Source: Paenibacillus tundrae | GTDB taxonomy: Bacteria > Bacillota > Bacilli > Paenibacillales > Paenibacillaceae | Length of the DNA stretch: 64,000 nucleotides | Direction: 5' to 3' | Assembly (NCBI RefSeq): GCF_036884255.1 | Contig: NZ_CP145605.1 | Span: 6,199,001 to 6,263,000, forward strand | Shown: piece by piece, positions 17,145 through 25,742 of the stretch | Numbering within the stretch: the first letter of the stretch is position 1 | How the letters are laid out: the number at the start of each line of letters is the position of its first letter | Translations under genes and position numbers: made by a program | Notes under the pieces: model-generated | Databases searched by the model: none | Told to the model about the DNA's origin: nothing | Seen by the model: the letters and a program-made list of their open reading frames with translations, nothing else

Positions 17145-18182
17145 TTACAGCTTGCCTTCCTCAAGATCTCCAGCGATAACCTCATCCGTCTCAATCACAT
17201 AATTCACAATCTCATCGACAGTTGTGTAAGCTACGCCAACATATGTATCGGCTGCGCCATAATAGATTGCGATACGTCCAGTCTCGGCGTCATGCAATGT
17301 TGCGCACGGGAAGACCACGTTATCAACAAAACCTTGCTCCTCATACCATTGCTCCGGCGTTAACACAAAGTTAGATGAACGATATTTAACTTTGGACGGC
17401 TCATCCAGATCCAGAATAACCGCACCCATGCTATATACAAAACCATTGCAAGTTCCCGTTACCCCATGGTAGAACATCAGCCAGCCTTCAGACGTCTCAA
17501 TCGGTGCAGGCCCGCCGCCGATCTTGACGGATTGCCACCAACCTTGGCCGCCTTTGCTCATGACGTGACGATGTTTGCCCCAATATACGAGATCCGGACT
17601 TTCGCTGAGGAAAATATCTCCGAACGGTGTATGTCCGCTATCACTTGGTCTGGACAGCATCACATAGTTATCATTGATTTTCCGCGGGAACAACACACCA
17701 TTGCGGTTGAACGGCAGCATCGGATTTTCCAGACGTACAAACGTTTTGAAATCATCTGTCTTCGCGAGTCCCAGAGCGGCACCGTAGAAATCTGTACACC
17801 AGATGATGTAATACGTATCCTCTACCTTCACCAGACGCGGGTCGTAGGCATAGTTCGGCATGAACGGATTACCGTCCTCATCGACAAAAGCAATGCGTTC
17901 CTCTTCAATTGTCCATGACAATCCGTCTTCGCTGGAGCCCATGTGCAGATGCGGACGACCATTAATGGTCTCAGCGCGGAATACGCCGATGAACTTCCCT
18001 TCATATGGAACCACGGCACTGTTGAAAATACGGGCAACACCCTTCACCGGATTCCGTGGTATAACCGGATTCGCCGAGTGTCTCCACACCGGTGCATCCA
18101 GACCCTCCGGTTTATCTTCCCACGGCATGTTTGGCAAAGCGTCCCCAACAATGTGTACCTTTTTCGTTTCAGCAACTGTCAT
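17145..18182 (-). CDS. GH130 beta-mannooligosaccharide phosphorylase-like enzyme
   Basis: The 345-residue protein is a five-bladed-propeller GH130: RIFNSAVVPYEGKFIGVFRAE, YDPRLVKVEDTYYIIWCTDF, and GGGPAPIETSEGWLMFYHGV with the phosphate-side residues. It is shorter than and distinct from the second GH130 at 22997-24181, so it probably has another specificity, such as phosphorolysis of beta-1,4-mannooligosaccharides (mannose 1-phosphate plus shorter chain). It starts 23 nt after the permease and sits in the importer operon. Family membership is secure; the exact substrate is inferred. Confidence 0.85.
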   Translation of the reverse strand: MTVAETKKVHIVGDALPNMPWEDKPEGLDAPVWRHSANPVIPRNPVKGVARIFNSAVVPYEGKFIGVFRAETINGRPHLHMGSSEDGLSWTIEEERIAFVDEDGNPFMPNYAYDPRLVKVEDTYYIIWCTDFYGAALGLAKTDDFKTFVRLENPMLPFNRNGVLFPRKINDNYVMLSRPSDSGHTPFGDIFLSESPDLVYWGKHRHVMSKGGQGWWQSVKIGGGPAPIETSEGWLMFYHGVTGTCNGFVYSMGAVILDLDEPSKVKYRSSNFVLTPEQWYEEQGFVDNVVFPCATLHDAETGRIAIYYGAADTYVGVAYTTVDEIVNYVIETDEVIAGDLEEGKL

Positions 18183-18204
18183 TTCTCATTTCTCCCTTCG
18201 AATT

Positions 18205-19038
18205 TTATTTAACTGAACCTTGCGCGAAGCCGTTGTAGATGTATTTCTGGAGCATCAGGAAGATGATCATGGTTGGAACAATGGCGATCATAATACCGGC
18301 GCTAATAACCTCCCACTGTGATCCGAAGGGCCCCTTGAACTTGAACAAGGCGGTGGATATAACTTGCAAACTGTCCTTCGGCATATACAGGAACGGTGTA
18401 TAGAAGTCATTGTAGATGTTCACGCCTTTGACGATAATGACCGTTACGATTGCTGGCTTCAGCAATGGCAGGATAATCTTCCAATAGATTGTGAAGTATG
18501 AAGCCCCGTCCAGCATCGCGGATTCATCGAGTGAGTTGGAGATGGAGCCCAGGAATTGCAGGAAGATGTATACGGCAATGATATCTGTACCCAGATACAT
18601 CACAATAGCTGCCCAGCGTGTATTGAACAGGTCGAGGGCGTTAATGATCTGGAACGTGGCGACTTGTGTCGTTACGCTTGGAATCAGGGTAGCCAGCAGG
18701 AATGCAGCAACCATAATTTTTTTGCCCTTAAATTTGAATCGATCCAGTACATACGCAATCATGGAGCCGGTTAAGGTTGCACCCACGATCGAGATGAGAA
18801 GGATAATAATTGTATTTTTGAAACCAACGAGCATATTGCCGTCCACAAACGCTCTGGAATAGTTGGCAAAGTTCAGCCAGTCAGCTGGCGGTGTAAGCGG
18901 GCTGGTAGTCGCATATTCAGCATTGGTCTTGAGGGATGCGAACAGGATCACCACGATGGGCAGAAGCGCAATAAACGCTGCGAGAATTAGCGAAGCATAC
19001 TTAACGATGCTTGCAAGTGTGTATTTGACTTGGTGCAC
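18205..19038 (-). CDS. Carbohydrate ABC importer permease (MalG type)
   Basis: The 277-residue membrane protein has six helices and the EAA loop SAMLDGASYFTIYWKIILPLLKPAI. The start is GTG behind AAGGAGATG and lies 2 nt after the stop of the partner permease. With the MalF-type permease and the binding protein it forms the mannan-oligosaccharide importer. No dedicated ATPase gene is nearby, so a shared MsmX-type ATPase would energise it, which is common in these bacteria. Confidence 0.9.
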   Translation of the reverse strand: MHQVKYTLASIVKYASLILAAFIALLPIVVILFASLKTNAEYATTSPLTPPADWLNFANYSRAFVDGNMLVGFKNTIIILLISIVGATLTGSMIAYVLDRFKFKGKKIMVAAFLLATLIPSVTTQVATFQIINALDLFNTRWAAIVMYLGTDIIAVYIFLQFLGSISNSLDESAMLDGASYFTIYWKIILPLLKPAIVTVIIVKGVNIYNDFYTPFLYMPKDSLQVISTALFKFKGPFGSQWEVISAGIMIAIVPTMIIFLMLQKYIYNGFAQGSVK

Positions 19039-19040
19039 GT

Positions 19041-19928
19041 TTATTCATCTCCTTTCATGGTGACACGCTGAACGAGCGTAACGAGAATAACGATCAGAAG
19101 CAGCACAACGGCCATGGCTGATGCGAGTCCCAGTTTGCCGTACTTAAAGGCCAGATGAACCGTCTGGATAACAAAGGTCATACTGCCGTTGGAACCATCA
19201 GTCATAATATATGGAATATCGAACGCACTGATTGCGCCGCTAATCGCCAAAATCAGATTGAGCTGCAGGATGCGAGTAATACTCGGCAGGATAATATGGC
19301 GGAACTGTTGCCAACGGTTGGCACCGTCAATATCCGATGCTTCGTATACATCTTTCGGGATGGAAGAAATGGCACCCAGGAAAATAATAAAGTTGAATCC
19401 CATGTATCTCCATACGGATGCACCTGCGAGAGATACGTTAATGATGTTCGGATTACCGAGCCATAGCTGGGTGTATTGTCCAAGTCCAACGGCTTGCATG
19501 ATGGTATCGAGTGTACCGTCCGGTTTGAAGAAGAACAGAAAGATGAATCCGATCGCAACACCATTTAACAAGTAAGGGAAGAATAAAATGCCTTTGAAAA
19601 AGTTTTTACCACGGACTTTGAAGCTTAGTATCGTTGCAAAATAAAGCGCCAGACCCATCTGTACAAACGTGGCTACGAAATAGTACAGGCTGACAATAAA
19701 TACTTTAAAGTACTCGGGGTCTTTGAAAATTCGGGTATAGTTCTCAAAACCGACGTAGTCAAATCGTTTACTGTATCCATTCCAGTCCGTAAAGCTGTAC
19801 TTGAACATGTTGATAACAGGCAAGTAGGCAAACGTGAACAACAGTGCCAGCGGAATGATCGAGAAGGCACATATAATAAATATGCGTTGCGCTGAGTAGC
19901 CCCAGTTGGATAACTTCAAGTATTTCAT
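19041..19928 (-). CDS. Carbohydrate ABC importer permease (MalF type)
   Basis: The 295-residue permease starts at ATG 19928 (MKYLKL) behind GGAGGTG; a GTG nine bases earlier overlaps that ribosome site. It has six helices and the EAA loop ASDIDGANRWQQFRHIILPSI. It is separated from the binding-protein gene upstream by a 330-nt gap carrying large hairpins, which may keep permease levels below binding-protein levels. Confidence 0.9.
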   Translation of the reverse strand: MKYLKLSNWGYSAQRIFIICAFSIIPLALLFTFAYLPVINMFKYSFTDWNGYSKRFDYVGFENYTRIFKDPEYFKVFIVSLYYFVATFVQMGLALYFATILSFKVRGKNFFKGILFFPYLLNGVAIGFIFLFFFKPDGTLDTIMQAVGLGQYTQLWLGNPNIINVSLAGASVWRYMGFNFIIFLGAISSIPKDVYEASDIDGANRWQQFRHIILPSITRILQLNLILAISGAISAFDIPYIMTDGSNGSMTFVIQTVHLAFKYGKLGLASAMAVVLLLIVILVTLVQRVTMKGDE

Positions 19929-20139
19929 GCTCTCCACACCTCCAAGCGGTTCTACCGCTTTGTATCAAAAACTCTCTATAATATGCGGAATAACTGCGGG
20001 GAGCGGTTTATAGAAAAACGGCCTTTAAGTTTCTCGGTGCCAATCCTTAACCGTATACTCCCCACAGTACATCTGCTATTCTTACACTTGCCTTGTTTTA
20101 AACGCTCGTTCAAAAAGGGCGGTTTTCAGTACCGAGAAG

Positions 20140-20216
20140 ATGGGATGAAGATAGAAATGGAGTAGCGGAGCGTAGATTAAGCTACGTGAGCAACGGACAT
20201 TTCGGCTGAATCCCAT
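20140..20216 (-). other. Nested long hairpin between binding-protein and permease genes
   Basis: Three stems are nested: ATGGGAT (20140-20146) with ATCCCAT (20210-20216), GAAATG (20154-20159) with CATTTC (20198-20203), and CGTAG (20171-20175) with CTACG (20182-20186). The whole gap 19929-20265 has no ORF. Such an intercistronic structure can protect the 3' end of the binding-protein mRNA, as REP elements do between malE and malF. It resembles a dispersed Paenibacillus repeat (recollection, not searched). Confidence 0.6.
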
Positions 20217-20228
20217 ATTCGACGCTGA

Positions 20229-20244
20229 GATGCCGCAAGGCATC
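20229..20244 (-). other. GCAA-loop hairpin next to the nested hairpin
   Basis: GATGCC and GGCATC pair around GCAA. It lies 22 nt after the binding-protein stop and 13 nt from the nested hairpin. There is no T-run, so it is not a simple terminator. Confidence 0.5.
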
Positions 20245-20265
20245 CTTCGTAATCAAAAGCGGACT

Positions 20266-21579
20266 TTATTGCGCGACTTCTGCACGTGCTTTTACCCACT
20301 TGTCATTGAGGTCTTTCATGATGTCGTCATACGACTCACTACGGTTGCCGATGGCTGCTTCGATAATGCGTTTCTTGAAGTCAGGCTGCCAGAGACCGAT
20401 CTCAGCTTCGTTGTCGATTTTGTCCATCAGTCCTTCTTGACCCTCTTTGGCAGGAGTCAGCGTAGAGAATTGTACATCTTTGTATTGATCCAAGATTGGT
20501 GGCGGTTCAGCGCTCTTGTCTGCACTCATACCTCCACCCTGTTCAACTGCATAATTGGACTTCTCAAGGAACCAGTCAATCCATGCTTTGGCAGCAGGTT
20601 TGTTCTCGCTGTTCACGTTCATACCGATGTTGTAATCGGCTGACAACGGAACAATGACATCACTAGCATTCGTAGGGAACGGCAAGAAGCCAATATCGTC
20701 TGGCTTGTCTGTCAACCCTTGAATCTGTGTAATTGCCCATGAACCCAGCGCCATCGTTGCGATTTTGCCATTAGCCAAGTCGGCTTTGGAGCTTTCCCAG
20801 TCTGTCGTCGTTGGATCTTTCTCGATCAGACCACTCTTCGCTGCATCATACAGTACTTTGTACAACTCATAGTGCGGCTGCCCAGCAACAAAGTTATCAT
20901 CCGTATTCGGTTGATCCACATTGACGTAATCTACACTACCGGCAACGGTTGGCAGATCAGCTTCCCATTGCGTAAGCGCCCAGCCAGAAGCATAGTTCGT
21001 ATAGAGTGGAATCGCATCCGTGTTGTCTTTCACCAATTGAAGCGCTGCCTGGAATTGTTCAGGCGTCTTAGGTACTTCAGCGATACCTGCATCTTTGAAT
21101 ACTTGTTTGTTATAGATAATGCCGGAGAAGGTGATGACCGTAGGAATACCATACACTTGACCATCCACCATACGCTCTTCGATCGCTGTGTATTTATCTT
21201 TCAATTCATCGTAAGTACCGAGCGGTTCAAAAAAGTCTGGGATATCAGCGATAGGAACACTCGTCGGAATCATCAGTACGTCACCGTAATCCTTGGTGCT
21301 CATCCGAATTTTCACTTGTCCCTCGTAGTCCGCCAGAGCCTGGAAGTTTACTTTCACATCCGGATACTCCTTGTTGAACTCAGCTGCGTAATCCTTGAAT
21401 ACGGTATCAACAATATCTGTACGTTGCGTCAGCACGGTGATTTCGCCTTTGATATCCGCCGGATCCGTACTAATCTCCTCTCCCGCTTGTGGAGATCCAC
21501 CTCCCGATGAACATGCAGCAAGTAGCGAAGTAATGAGCAGCATTGTCAGCAGCATCATCCAGCCTTTGTTTTTTCTCAA
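20266..21579 (-). CDS. Sugar-binding lipoprotein of the mannan-oligosaccharide importer
   Basis: The 437-residue product starts at TTG behind AAAGGGG. A signal helix ends in the lipobox LLAAC, followed by a Ser/Gly linker and a type 1 (MalE-like) solute-binding fold, with GEITVLTQRTDIVDTVFKDYAAEFNKEYPDVKV near the N-terminus. It would bind manno-oligosaccharides at the membrane; the ligand is inferred from the locus. It is the first gene of the importer transcript and has a near-consensus promoter with an operator inside the spacer. Confidence 0.88.
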   Translation of the reverse strand: MRKNKGWMMLLTMLLITSLLAACSSGGGSPQAGEEISTDPADIKGEITVLTQRTDIVDTVFKDYAAEFNKEYPDVKVNFQALADYEGQVKIRMSTKDYGDVLMIPTSVPIADIPDFFEPLGTYDELKDKYTAIEERMVDGQVYGIPTVITFSGIIYNKQVFKDAGIAEVPKTPEQFQAALQLVKDNTDAIPLYTNYASGWALTQWEADLPTVAGSVDYVNVDQPNTDDNFVAGQPHYELYKVLYDAAKSGLIEKDPTTTDWESSKADLANGKIATMALGSWAITQIQGLTDKPDDIGFLPFPTNASDVIVPLSADYNIGMNVNSENKPAAKAWIDWFLEKSNYAVEQGGGMSADKSAEPPPILDQYKDVQFSTLTPAKEGQEGLMDKIDNEAEIGLWQPDFKKRIIEAAIGNRSESYDDIMKDLNDKWVKARAEVAQ

Positions 21580-21609
21580 TTGTTTCGACCCCTTTCATGA
21601 ATCTGTTAA

Positions 21610-21620
21610 GTTATCGTTAA
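21610..21620. promoter_or_regulatory. Operator site GTTATCGTTAA, importer side
   Basis: This 11-mer recurs in the opposite orientation at 21749-21759, in front of the epimerase gene. Each copy lies 12-14 nt downstream of a -10 box, a natural place for a roadblock repressor. The LacI-type protein at 24407-25447 is the likely ligand. Confidence 0.55.
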
Positions 21621-21633
21621 GGTTACAAGTTCG

Positions 21634-21662
21634 ATTCTATTATGGTAACGCTTACCTGTCAA
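21634..21662 (-). promoter_or_regulatory. Importer promoter with operator in the spacer
   Basis: On the minus strand TTGACA (21662-21657) and TAGAAT (21639-21634) are 17 nt apart. The palindrome GGTAA-CGC-TTACC (21644-21656) fills the spacer and resembles LacI/CcpA-family sites, with two mismatches to the cre consensus. Confidence 0.75.
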
Positions 21663-21707
21663 TTGATTTATTTCATATCTTTTATCAAAAATTTAAACCC
21701 CGATCCG

Positions 21708-21736
21708 TTGACAAGCAAAATTCAGCGCACTAATAT
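21708..21736 (+). promoter_or_regulatory. Epimerase-GH130 promoter
   Basis: TTGACA (21708-21713) and TAATAT (21731-21736) are 17 nt apart, a near-consensus housekeeping promoter diverging from the importer promoter 45 nt away. Confidence 0.75.
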
Positions 21737-21748
21737 TAACGTATAAAG

Positions 21749-21759
21749 TTAACGATAAC
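21749..21759. promoter_or_regulatory. Operator site TTAACGATAAC, epimerase side
   Basis: Exact reverse complement of 21610-21620. Within GTTAAC-GATAAC the two halves are near-symmetric around a central CG, as in LacI-family operators. A similar ATTAACGTATAA stretch lies at 21735-21746. Confidence 0.55.
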
Positions 21760-21809
21760 CTAATTCATTTATTTTTTATATTTTGCATGCTATTGAAGGA
21801 GCGCTCTGA

Positions 21810-22994
21810 ATGACTGTAAATATGATTCAGCTTCAATCCGAGATAACGGAGCATTGGGAACAGAAGATTCTACCTTTCTGGTCTAGTCTGAAGGATACAA
21901 CGAACGGTGGGTTCTACGGTTGGGTGGGTAACGACCTTCAAGTCGATCGTCAGGCACCGAAGGGCGGGATTGCTACGGCACGGCAGCTCTGGTCGTTTGC
22001 CGCAGCCTATCGTGTAACCGGTCAAGACATCTGGCGCGATCACGCCGAACACGCTTATCGTTTTCTCGCAGACCATGTGATAGATCCGGAGCATGGCGGG
22101 ATGTATTGGATGGTTGATGCTGTAGGAAATCCACTGGACACAAGCAAACATGTCTATACGCAATCGTTCGGTGTGTACGCATTGAGTGAGTACTACCGAG
22201 CAACCGGAGATAATTCAGCACTGGATCTTTCGAAAACGCTTTTTTCCCTAATTGAGACGAAGGGATTGCACGCAGATATACCTGCCTACAGGGAACAATT
22301 CGATCGATTTTGGAATGAACAACCGAATGAAATGTTAAGCGAAAACGGGGTCATTGCGGATTATACGATGAATACACATATCCATGTGTTAGAAGCCTAT
22401 ACCACCCTCTATAGGGTGTGGCCGGATGCACAAGTGAAGGCGGCGTTGGAGCGCCTGCTCGCTATTTTGTATGAACGTGTATATGACCAGGATACGAAGT
22501 TTCTCGGTGTATTTTTCAACAAACAGTGGGAATCCATCATTGACCTACGCTCGTTCGGACACGACATTGAAGCAAGCTGGCTGATTGACGATGCCCTGAA
22601 CGTGCTGGGACTTGAACAACATCCCGCATATGCGCGGATGGTTACCGATATCGCCTACAATATCTCGAACATCGCTGTGCAAGCGGATGGCTCACTGATG
22701 AATGAACAAGAGGGCGAGCATGTCGATGAGACGCGGATCTGGTGGGTTCAGGCCGAAGCGATGGTTGGTTTCTATAACGCATATCAGCGCACGGGTGATC
22801 CACAGTTTCTAGAGAGAGCCGAGCGGCTGTGGGCCTACACCAAAGAACACATTGTTGACCATCGCGCAGGTGGGGAATGGCACTGGTCGGTTGACGGAAA
22901 CGGCACACCCGATCAGCACGAGGTTGCTGGGCCATGGAAATGCCCGTATCACAACAGCCGATTTTGCATTGAACTAATTGAGAGGATGGGATAA
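21810..22994 (+). CDS. Cellobiose/mannobiose 2-epimerase (AGE family)
   Basis: The 394-residue (alpha/alpha)6-barrel protein matches cellobiose 2-epimerases: [11 protein letters not shown] near the N-terminus, [12 protein letters not shown] with a catalytic His, [15 protein letters not shown], and the C-terminal [15 protein letters not shown] with another essential His. It would convert beta-1,4-mannobiose to 4-O-beta-mannosyl-glucose in the cytoplasm. The gene immediately downstream encodes the enzyme that cleaves that product, so mannobiose is the likely substrate rather than cellobiose. The ribosome site is GAAGGAG. Confidence 0.88.
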   Translation: MTVNMIQLQSEITEHWEQKILPFWSSLKDTTNGGFYGWVGNDLQVDRQAPKGGIATARQLWSFAAAYRVTGQDIWRDHAEHAYRFLADHVIDPEHGGMYWMVDAVGNPLDTSKHVYTQSFGVYALSEYYRATGDNSALDLSKTLFSLIETKGLHADIPAYREQFDRFWNEQPNEMLSENGVIADYTMNTHIHVLEAYTTLYRVWPDAQVKAALERLLAILYERVYDQDTKFLGVFFNKQWESIIDLRSFGHDIEASWLIDDALNVLGLEQHPAYARMVTDIAYNISNIAVQADGSLMNEQEGEHVDETRIWWVQAEAMVGFYNAYQRTGDPQFLERAERLWAYTKEHIVDHRAGGEWHWSVDGNGTPDQHEVAGPWKCPYHNSRFCIELIERMG

Positions 22995-22996
22995 GC

Positions 22997-24181
22997 ATGA
23001 TACACCCGAAATACAATGAGCTATTGGAGAAACAGGAGCAGCTACTATCACGTTCTAATGAAATCGATTCGTCCTTCTATAACGGCGTATATGATCGGTA
23101 CCTTTACCCCGTAATCACCCGCCATCATGTGCCTTTGCACTGGAGATTTGATCTAAATGAAACGACCAATCCACATTTCATGGAGCGTCTGGGCATCAAT
23201 GCAACATTGAATCCGGGAGCCATCTATTTCAATGGCAAATACGTCATGGTGATCCGGACTGAAGGGCTTGATCGCAAGTCGATCTTCGCGCTTGCCGAAA
23301 GTGATAACGGGATTGATGGTTTTCGGTTTACGGGCAAGCCGTTAGTTTGGGAAGATATCGATAAGGACGAGACCAATCAATACGATATGCGACTCGTTCA
23401 GCATGAGGATGGCTGGATTTATGGTATCTATTGCTCAGAACGCAAAGACCCGGATGCCCCTGCTTTCGATACATCCAGTGCGGTCGCTCAAGCTGGACTT
23501 GTACGTACTCGTGATCTGGTAAGCTGGGAACGCCTGCCTAACATTACAACGAACTCCCCTCAGCAGCGAAATGTCGTGCTACATCCCGAGTTCGTTGGTG
23601 GTAAATACGCCTTCTATACTCGTCCACAGGACGGATTTATCTCAACAGGCAGCGGTGGCGGCATTGCCTTCGGTCTATGTGATGACATCTTAAATCCCGT
23701 TATTGATGAAGAAACCATCATTGATGAGCGTAAGTATCACACCGTCTATGAAGTCAAAAACGGACAGGGCCCTGCCCCAATCAAAACAGATCGTGGCTGG
23801 ATTCATATTGCACATGGTGTGCGTAATACGGCAGCTGGCTTACGTTATGTGCTGTACACTTTTGCCACAGATCTAGCTGATCCAGCTAAAATTATCGCTA
23901 AGCCAGGCGGACATTTCATCGCACCTTATGACGACGAGCGTGTAGGCGATGTATCCAATGTCATTTTCTGCAATGGTGCTGTCGTTAATGAGAAGAACGA
24001 AGTCTTTATCTATTACGCGTCCAGTGATACCCGTTGTCATGTGGCAACAACAACGCTGGAACAACTGGTCGATTACACATTCAACACACCTGCTGATCCG
24101 TATCGTTCTCTGGACTGTGCTATCCAACGTGCTGATCTGATCGAACAGAATGAGAAGCTTCTACATGTTGTTCAAAAGTAA
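22997..24181 (+). CDS. 4-O-beta-D-mannosyl-D-glucose phosphorylase (GH130 subfamily 1-like)
   Basis: The 394-residue GH130 protein starts 2 nt after the epimerase stop with its ribosome site (GAGAGG) inside that gene. The long N-terminal helix region ([15 protein letters not shown]), [19 protein letters not shown] and [21 protein letters not shown] match the mannosylglucose phosphorylases described in Bacteroides. It would split mannosyl-glucose with phosphate into mannose 1-phosphate and glucose. Pairing with a 2-epimerase is the signature of this pathway. Confidence 0.88.
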   Translation: MIHPKYNELLEKQEQLLSRSNEIDSSFYNGVYDRYLYPVITRHHVPLHWRFDLNETTNPHFMERLGINATLNPGAIYFNGKYVMVIRTEGLDRKSIFALAESDNGIDGFRFTGKPLVWEDIDKDETNQYDMRLVQHEDGWIYGIYCSERKDPDAPAFDTSSAVAQAGLVRTRDLVSWERLPNITTNSPQQRNVVLHPEFVGGKYAFYTRPQDGFISTGSGGGIAFGLCDDILNPVIDEETIIDERKYHTVYEVKNGQGPAPIKTDRGWIHIAHGVRNTAAGLRYVLYTFATDLADPAKIIAKPGGHFIAPYDDERVGDVSNVIFCNGAVVNEKNEVFIYYASSDTRCHVATTTLEQLVDYTFNTPADPYRSLDCAIQRADLIEQNEKLLHVVQK

Positions 24182-24406
24182 GCTTCAGATTACCGCACTT
24201 CTACAGGAGCAATAAACTTCATATGGATGCAACCGTGTTCATGGGAACGCAATTTATGCTAAAAATCGTAAAAATAACAGACGGAATTGCTTTATTCGAA
24301 GGAAGTAACAGGGTATACTAGTATGGATTGTTATTATGTTTAAGTGAACGAAACCTCATAATGACAGCACATTGTACTTAGACCAGCTTGAAGGAGGCGA
24401 CCAAAG

Positions 24407-25447
24407 CTGAAGAACAATATCACCATGCGGGATATCGCCGACAGGCTCGGGGTCAGCAGTGTGACCGTCTCGAAAGCGTTGAATGATAAAGATGGTGTCA
24501 GTGACGAATTAAAAGAAAAGATTAAGGTGCTTGCCGTAGAGATGGGCTATCGGTATAATGCCACTGCCCGCTCCATGAAGGAAGGCCTAACTCATAATAT
24601 CGGGGTAATTATCCCCGAACGATTTACCGGACCTACGCAATCGTTCTATGTACGCGTGTTCCAACGCATCACAAGGCACTTAGAGGATCAAGGCTACTAC
24701 GGCATTCTGCACATTCTCAATGAAGAGGATGAAGAAGGATTAACGTTGCCGAAGCTGTACAGTGACAATAAGGTCGATGGCTTCATCGTGCTCGGCCAGA
24801 TCAGCAAAGAGTACATTGAACTGGTGCGCTCGATGGATGTTCCCAAGATGTTCCTCGACTTCTACGATGAGCATTCTGATATCGATTCTGTTGTAACCGA
24901 TAACTTCTATGCTGCTTACGAACTGACGAATGTTCTGGTACAACAAGGACATCGCAGTATTGCTTATGTGGGTAATCTATACTCCACCAGCAGTATTCAA
25001 GATCGTTTCCTCGGGTATTACAAATCACTCTTGGAGCATCGCATGCCGATGAACCCTGACCTCATCCTGAATGATCGGGACGAACGCGGGACGTTCATCG
25101 AGATCGATCTGCCTGACTCATTGCCTACAGCTTTTGTCTGCAACTGTGATCAGGTCGCTCACCTGCTTGTTCAGAAGCTGACATCGTTGGGCATTCAGGT
25201 GCCTCAGCAATGCTCTGTCGTTGGATTCGATAACGATATCTATGCCCTGCTCTCCGAACCAAAACTGACAACCGTTGAGGTGGATGTAGAACAGATGGCA
25301 CGTACTGCTGTTCAGTCGATGCTGAAGAAGGTCGACAACCCGAACCGCAATTTCGGCCGCGTGCATGTGAAGGGCAACATCATCTATCGGGATTCCATTA
25401 GTGCCGCGCCTGAAACTCTGGAGATGCAATCGCCAACTTCGATATAA
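24407..25447 (+). CDS. LacI family regulator of the mannan locus, probable CTG start
   Basis: The 346-residue protein has an N-terminal LacI helix-turn-helix (ITMRDIADRLGVSSVTVSKALN) and a sugar-binding periplasmic-binding-like domain (residues about 60-335). The first ATG (24425) lies 27 nt from the only ribosome site, AAGGAGG at 24391-24397, and would cut into the first helix. The codon 9 nt after that site is CTG (24407); starting there gives MKNNITMRDIAD, the normal LacI beginning. TGA at 24389 closes the frame upstream and there is no ATG, GTG or TTG between. It probably binds the mirrored operators at 21610-21759 and responds to a manno-oligosaccharide. Confidence 0.85.
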   Translation: MKNNITMRDIADRLGVSSVTVSKALNDKDGVSDELKEKIKVLAVEMGYRYNATARSMKEGLTHNIGVIIPERFTGPTQSFYVRVFQRITRHLEDQGYYGILHILNEEDEEGLTLPKLYSDNKVDGFIVLGQISKEYIELVRSMDVPKMFLDFYDEHSDIDSVVTDNFYAAYELTNVLVQQGHRSIAYVGNLYSTSSIQDRFLGYYKSLLEHRMPMNPDLILNDRDERGTFIEIDLPDSLPTAFVCNCDQVAHLLVQKLTSLGIQVPQQCSVVGFDNDIYALLSEPKLTTVEVDVEQMARTAVQSMLKKVDNPNRNFGRVHVKGNIIYRDSISAAPETLEMQSPTSI

Positions 25448-25454
25448 AAGATAA

Positions 25455-25493
25455 AAAGTGCTTCCGGCCATAGTGGCTGGGAGCACTTTTTTT
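25455..25493 (+). terminator. Intrinsic terminator after the LacI gene
   Basis: AAAGTGCT...GGCCA pairs with TGGC...AGCACTTT around TAG, followed by a T-run, 7 nt after the stop. Confidence 0.85.
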
Positions 25494-25742
25494 GTTTAGT
25501 GAGTTCATATATTCTCTTGATTACGCGCGGAGATATCTTTGGTTTGTACTTTGGAATGGAAATATTCTAAATCTCACATTGACTAATCATTGCAGCAAGT
25601 CTAAATTAGGTATATGAATCTCATATTAACAATAATAGTATATATTGGATTTTAATTTAAATTTAATATTTTATTACATACTTCAATCTAATTAGCATAG
25701 AGCCAATCCCAATTTCATGTAAAGAGAAGGAGAACAAGGTTA

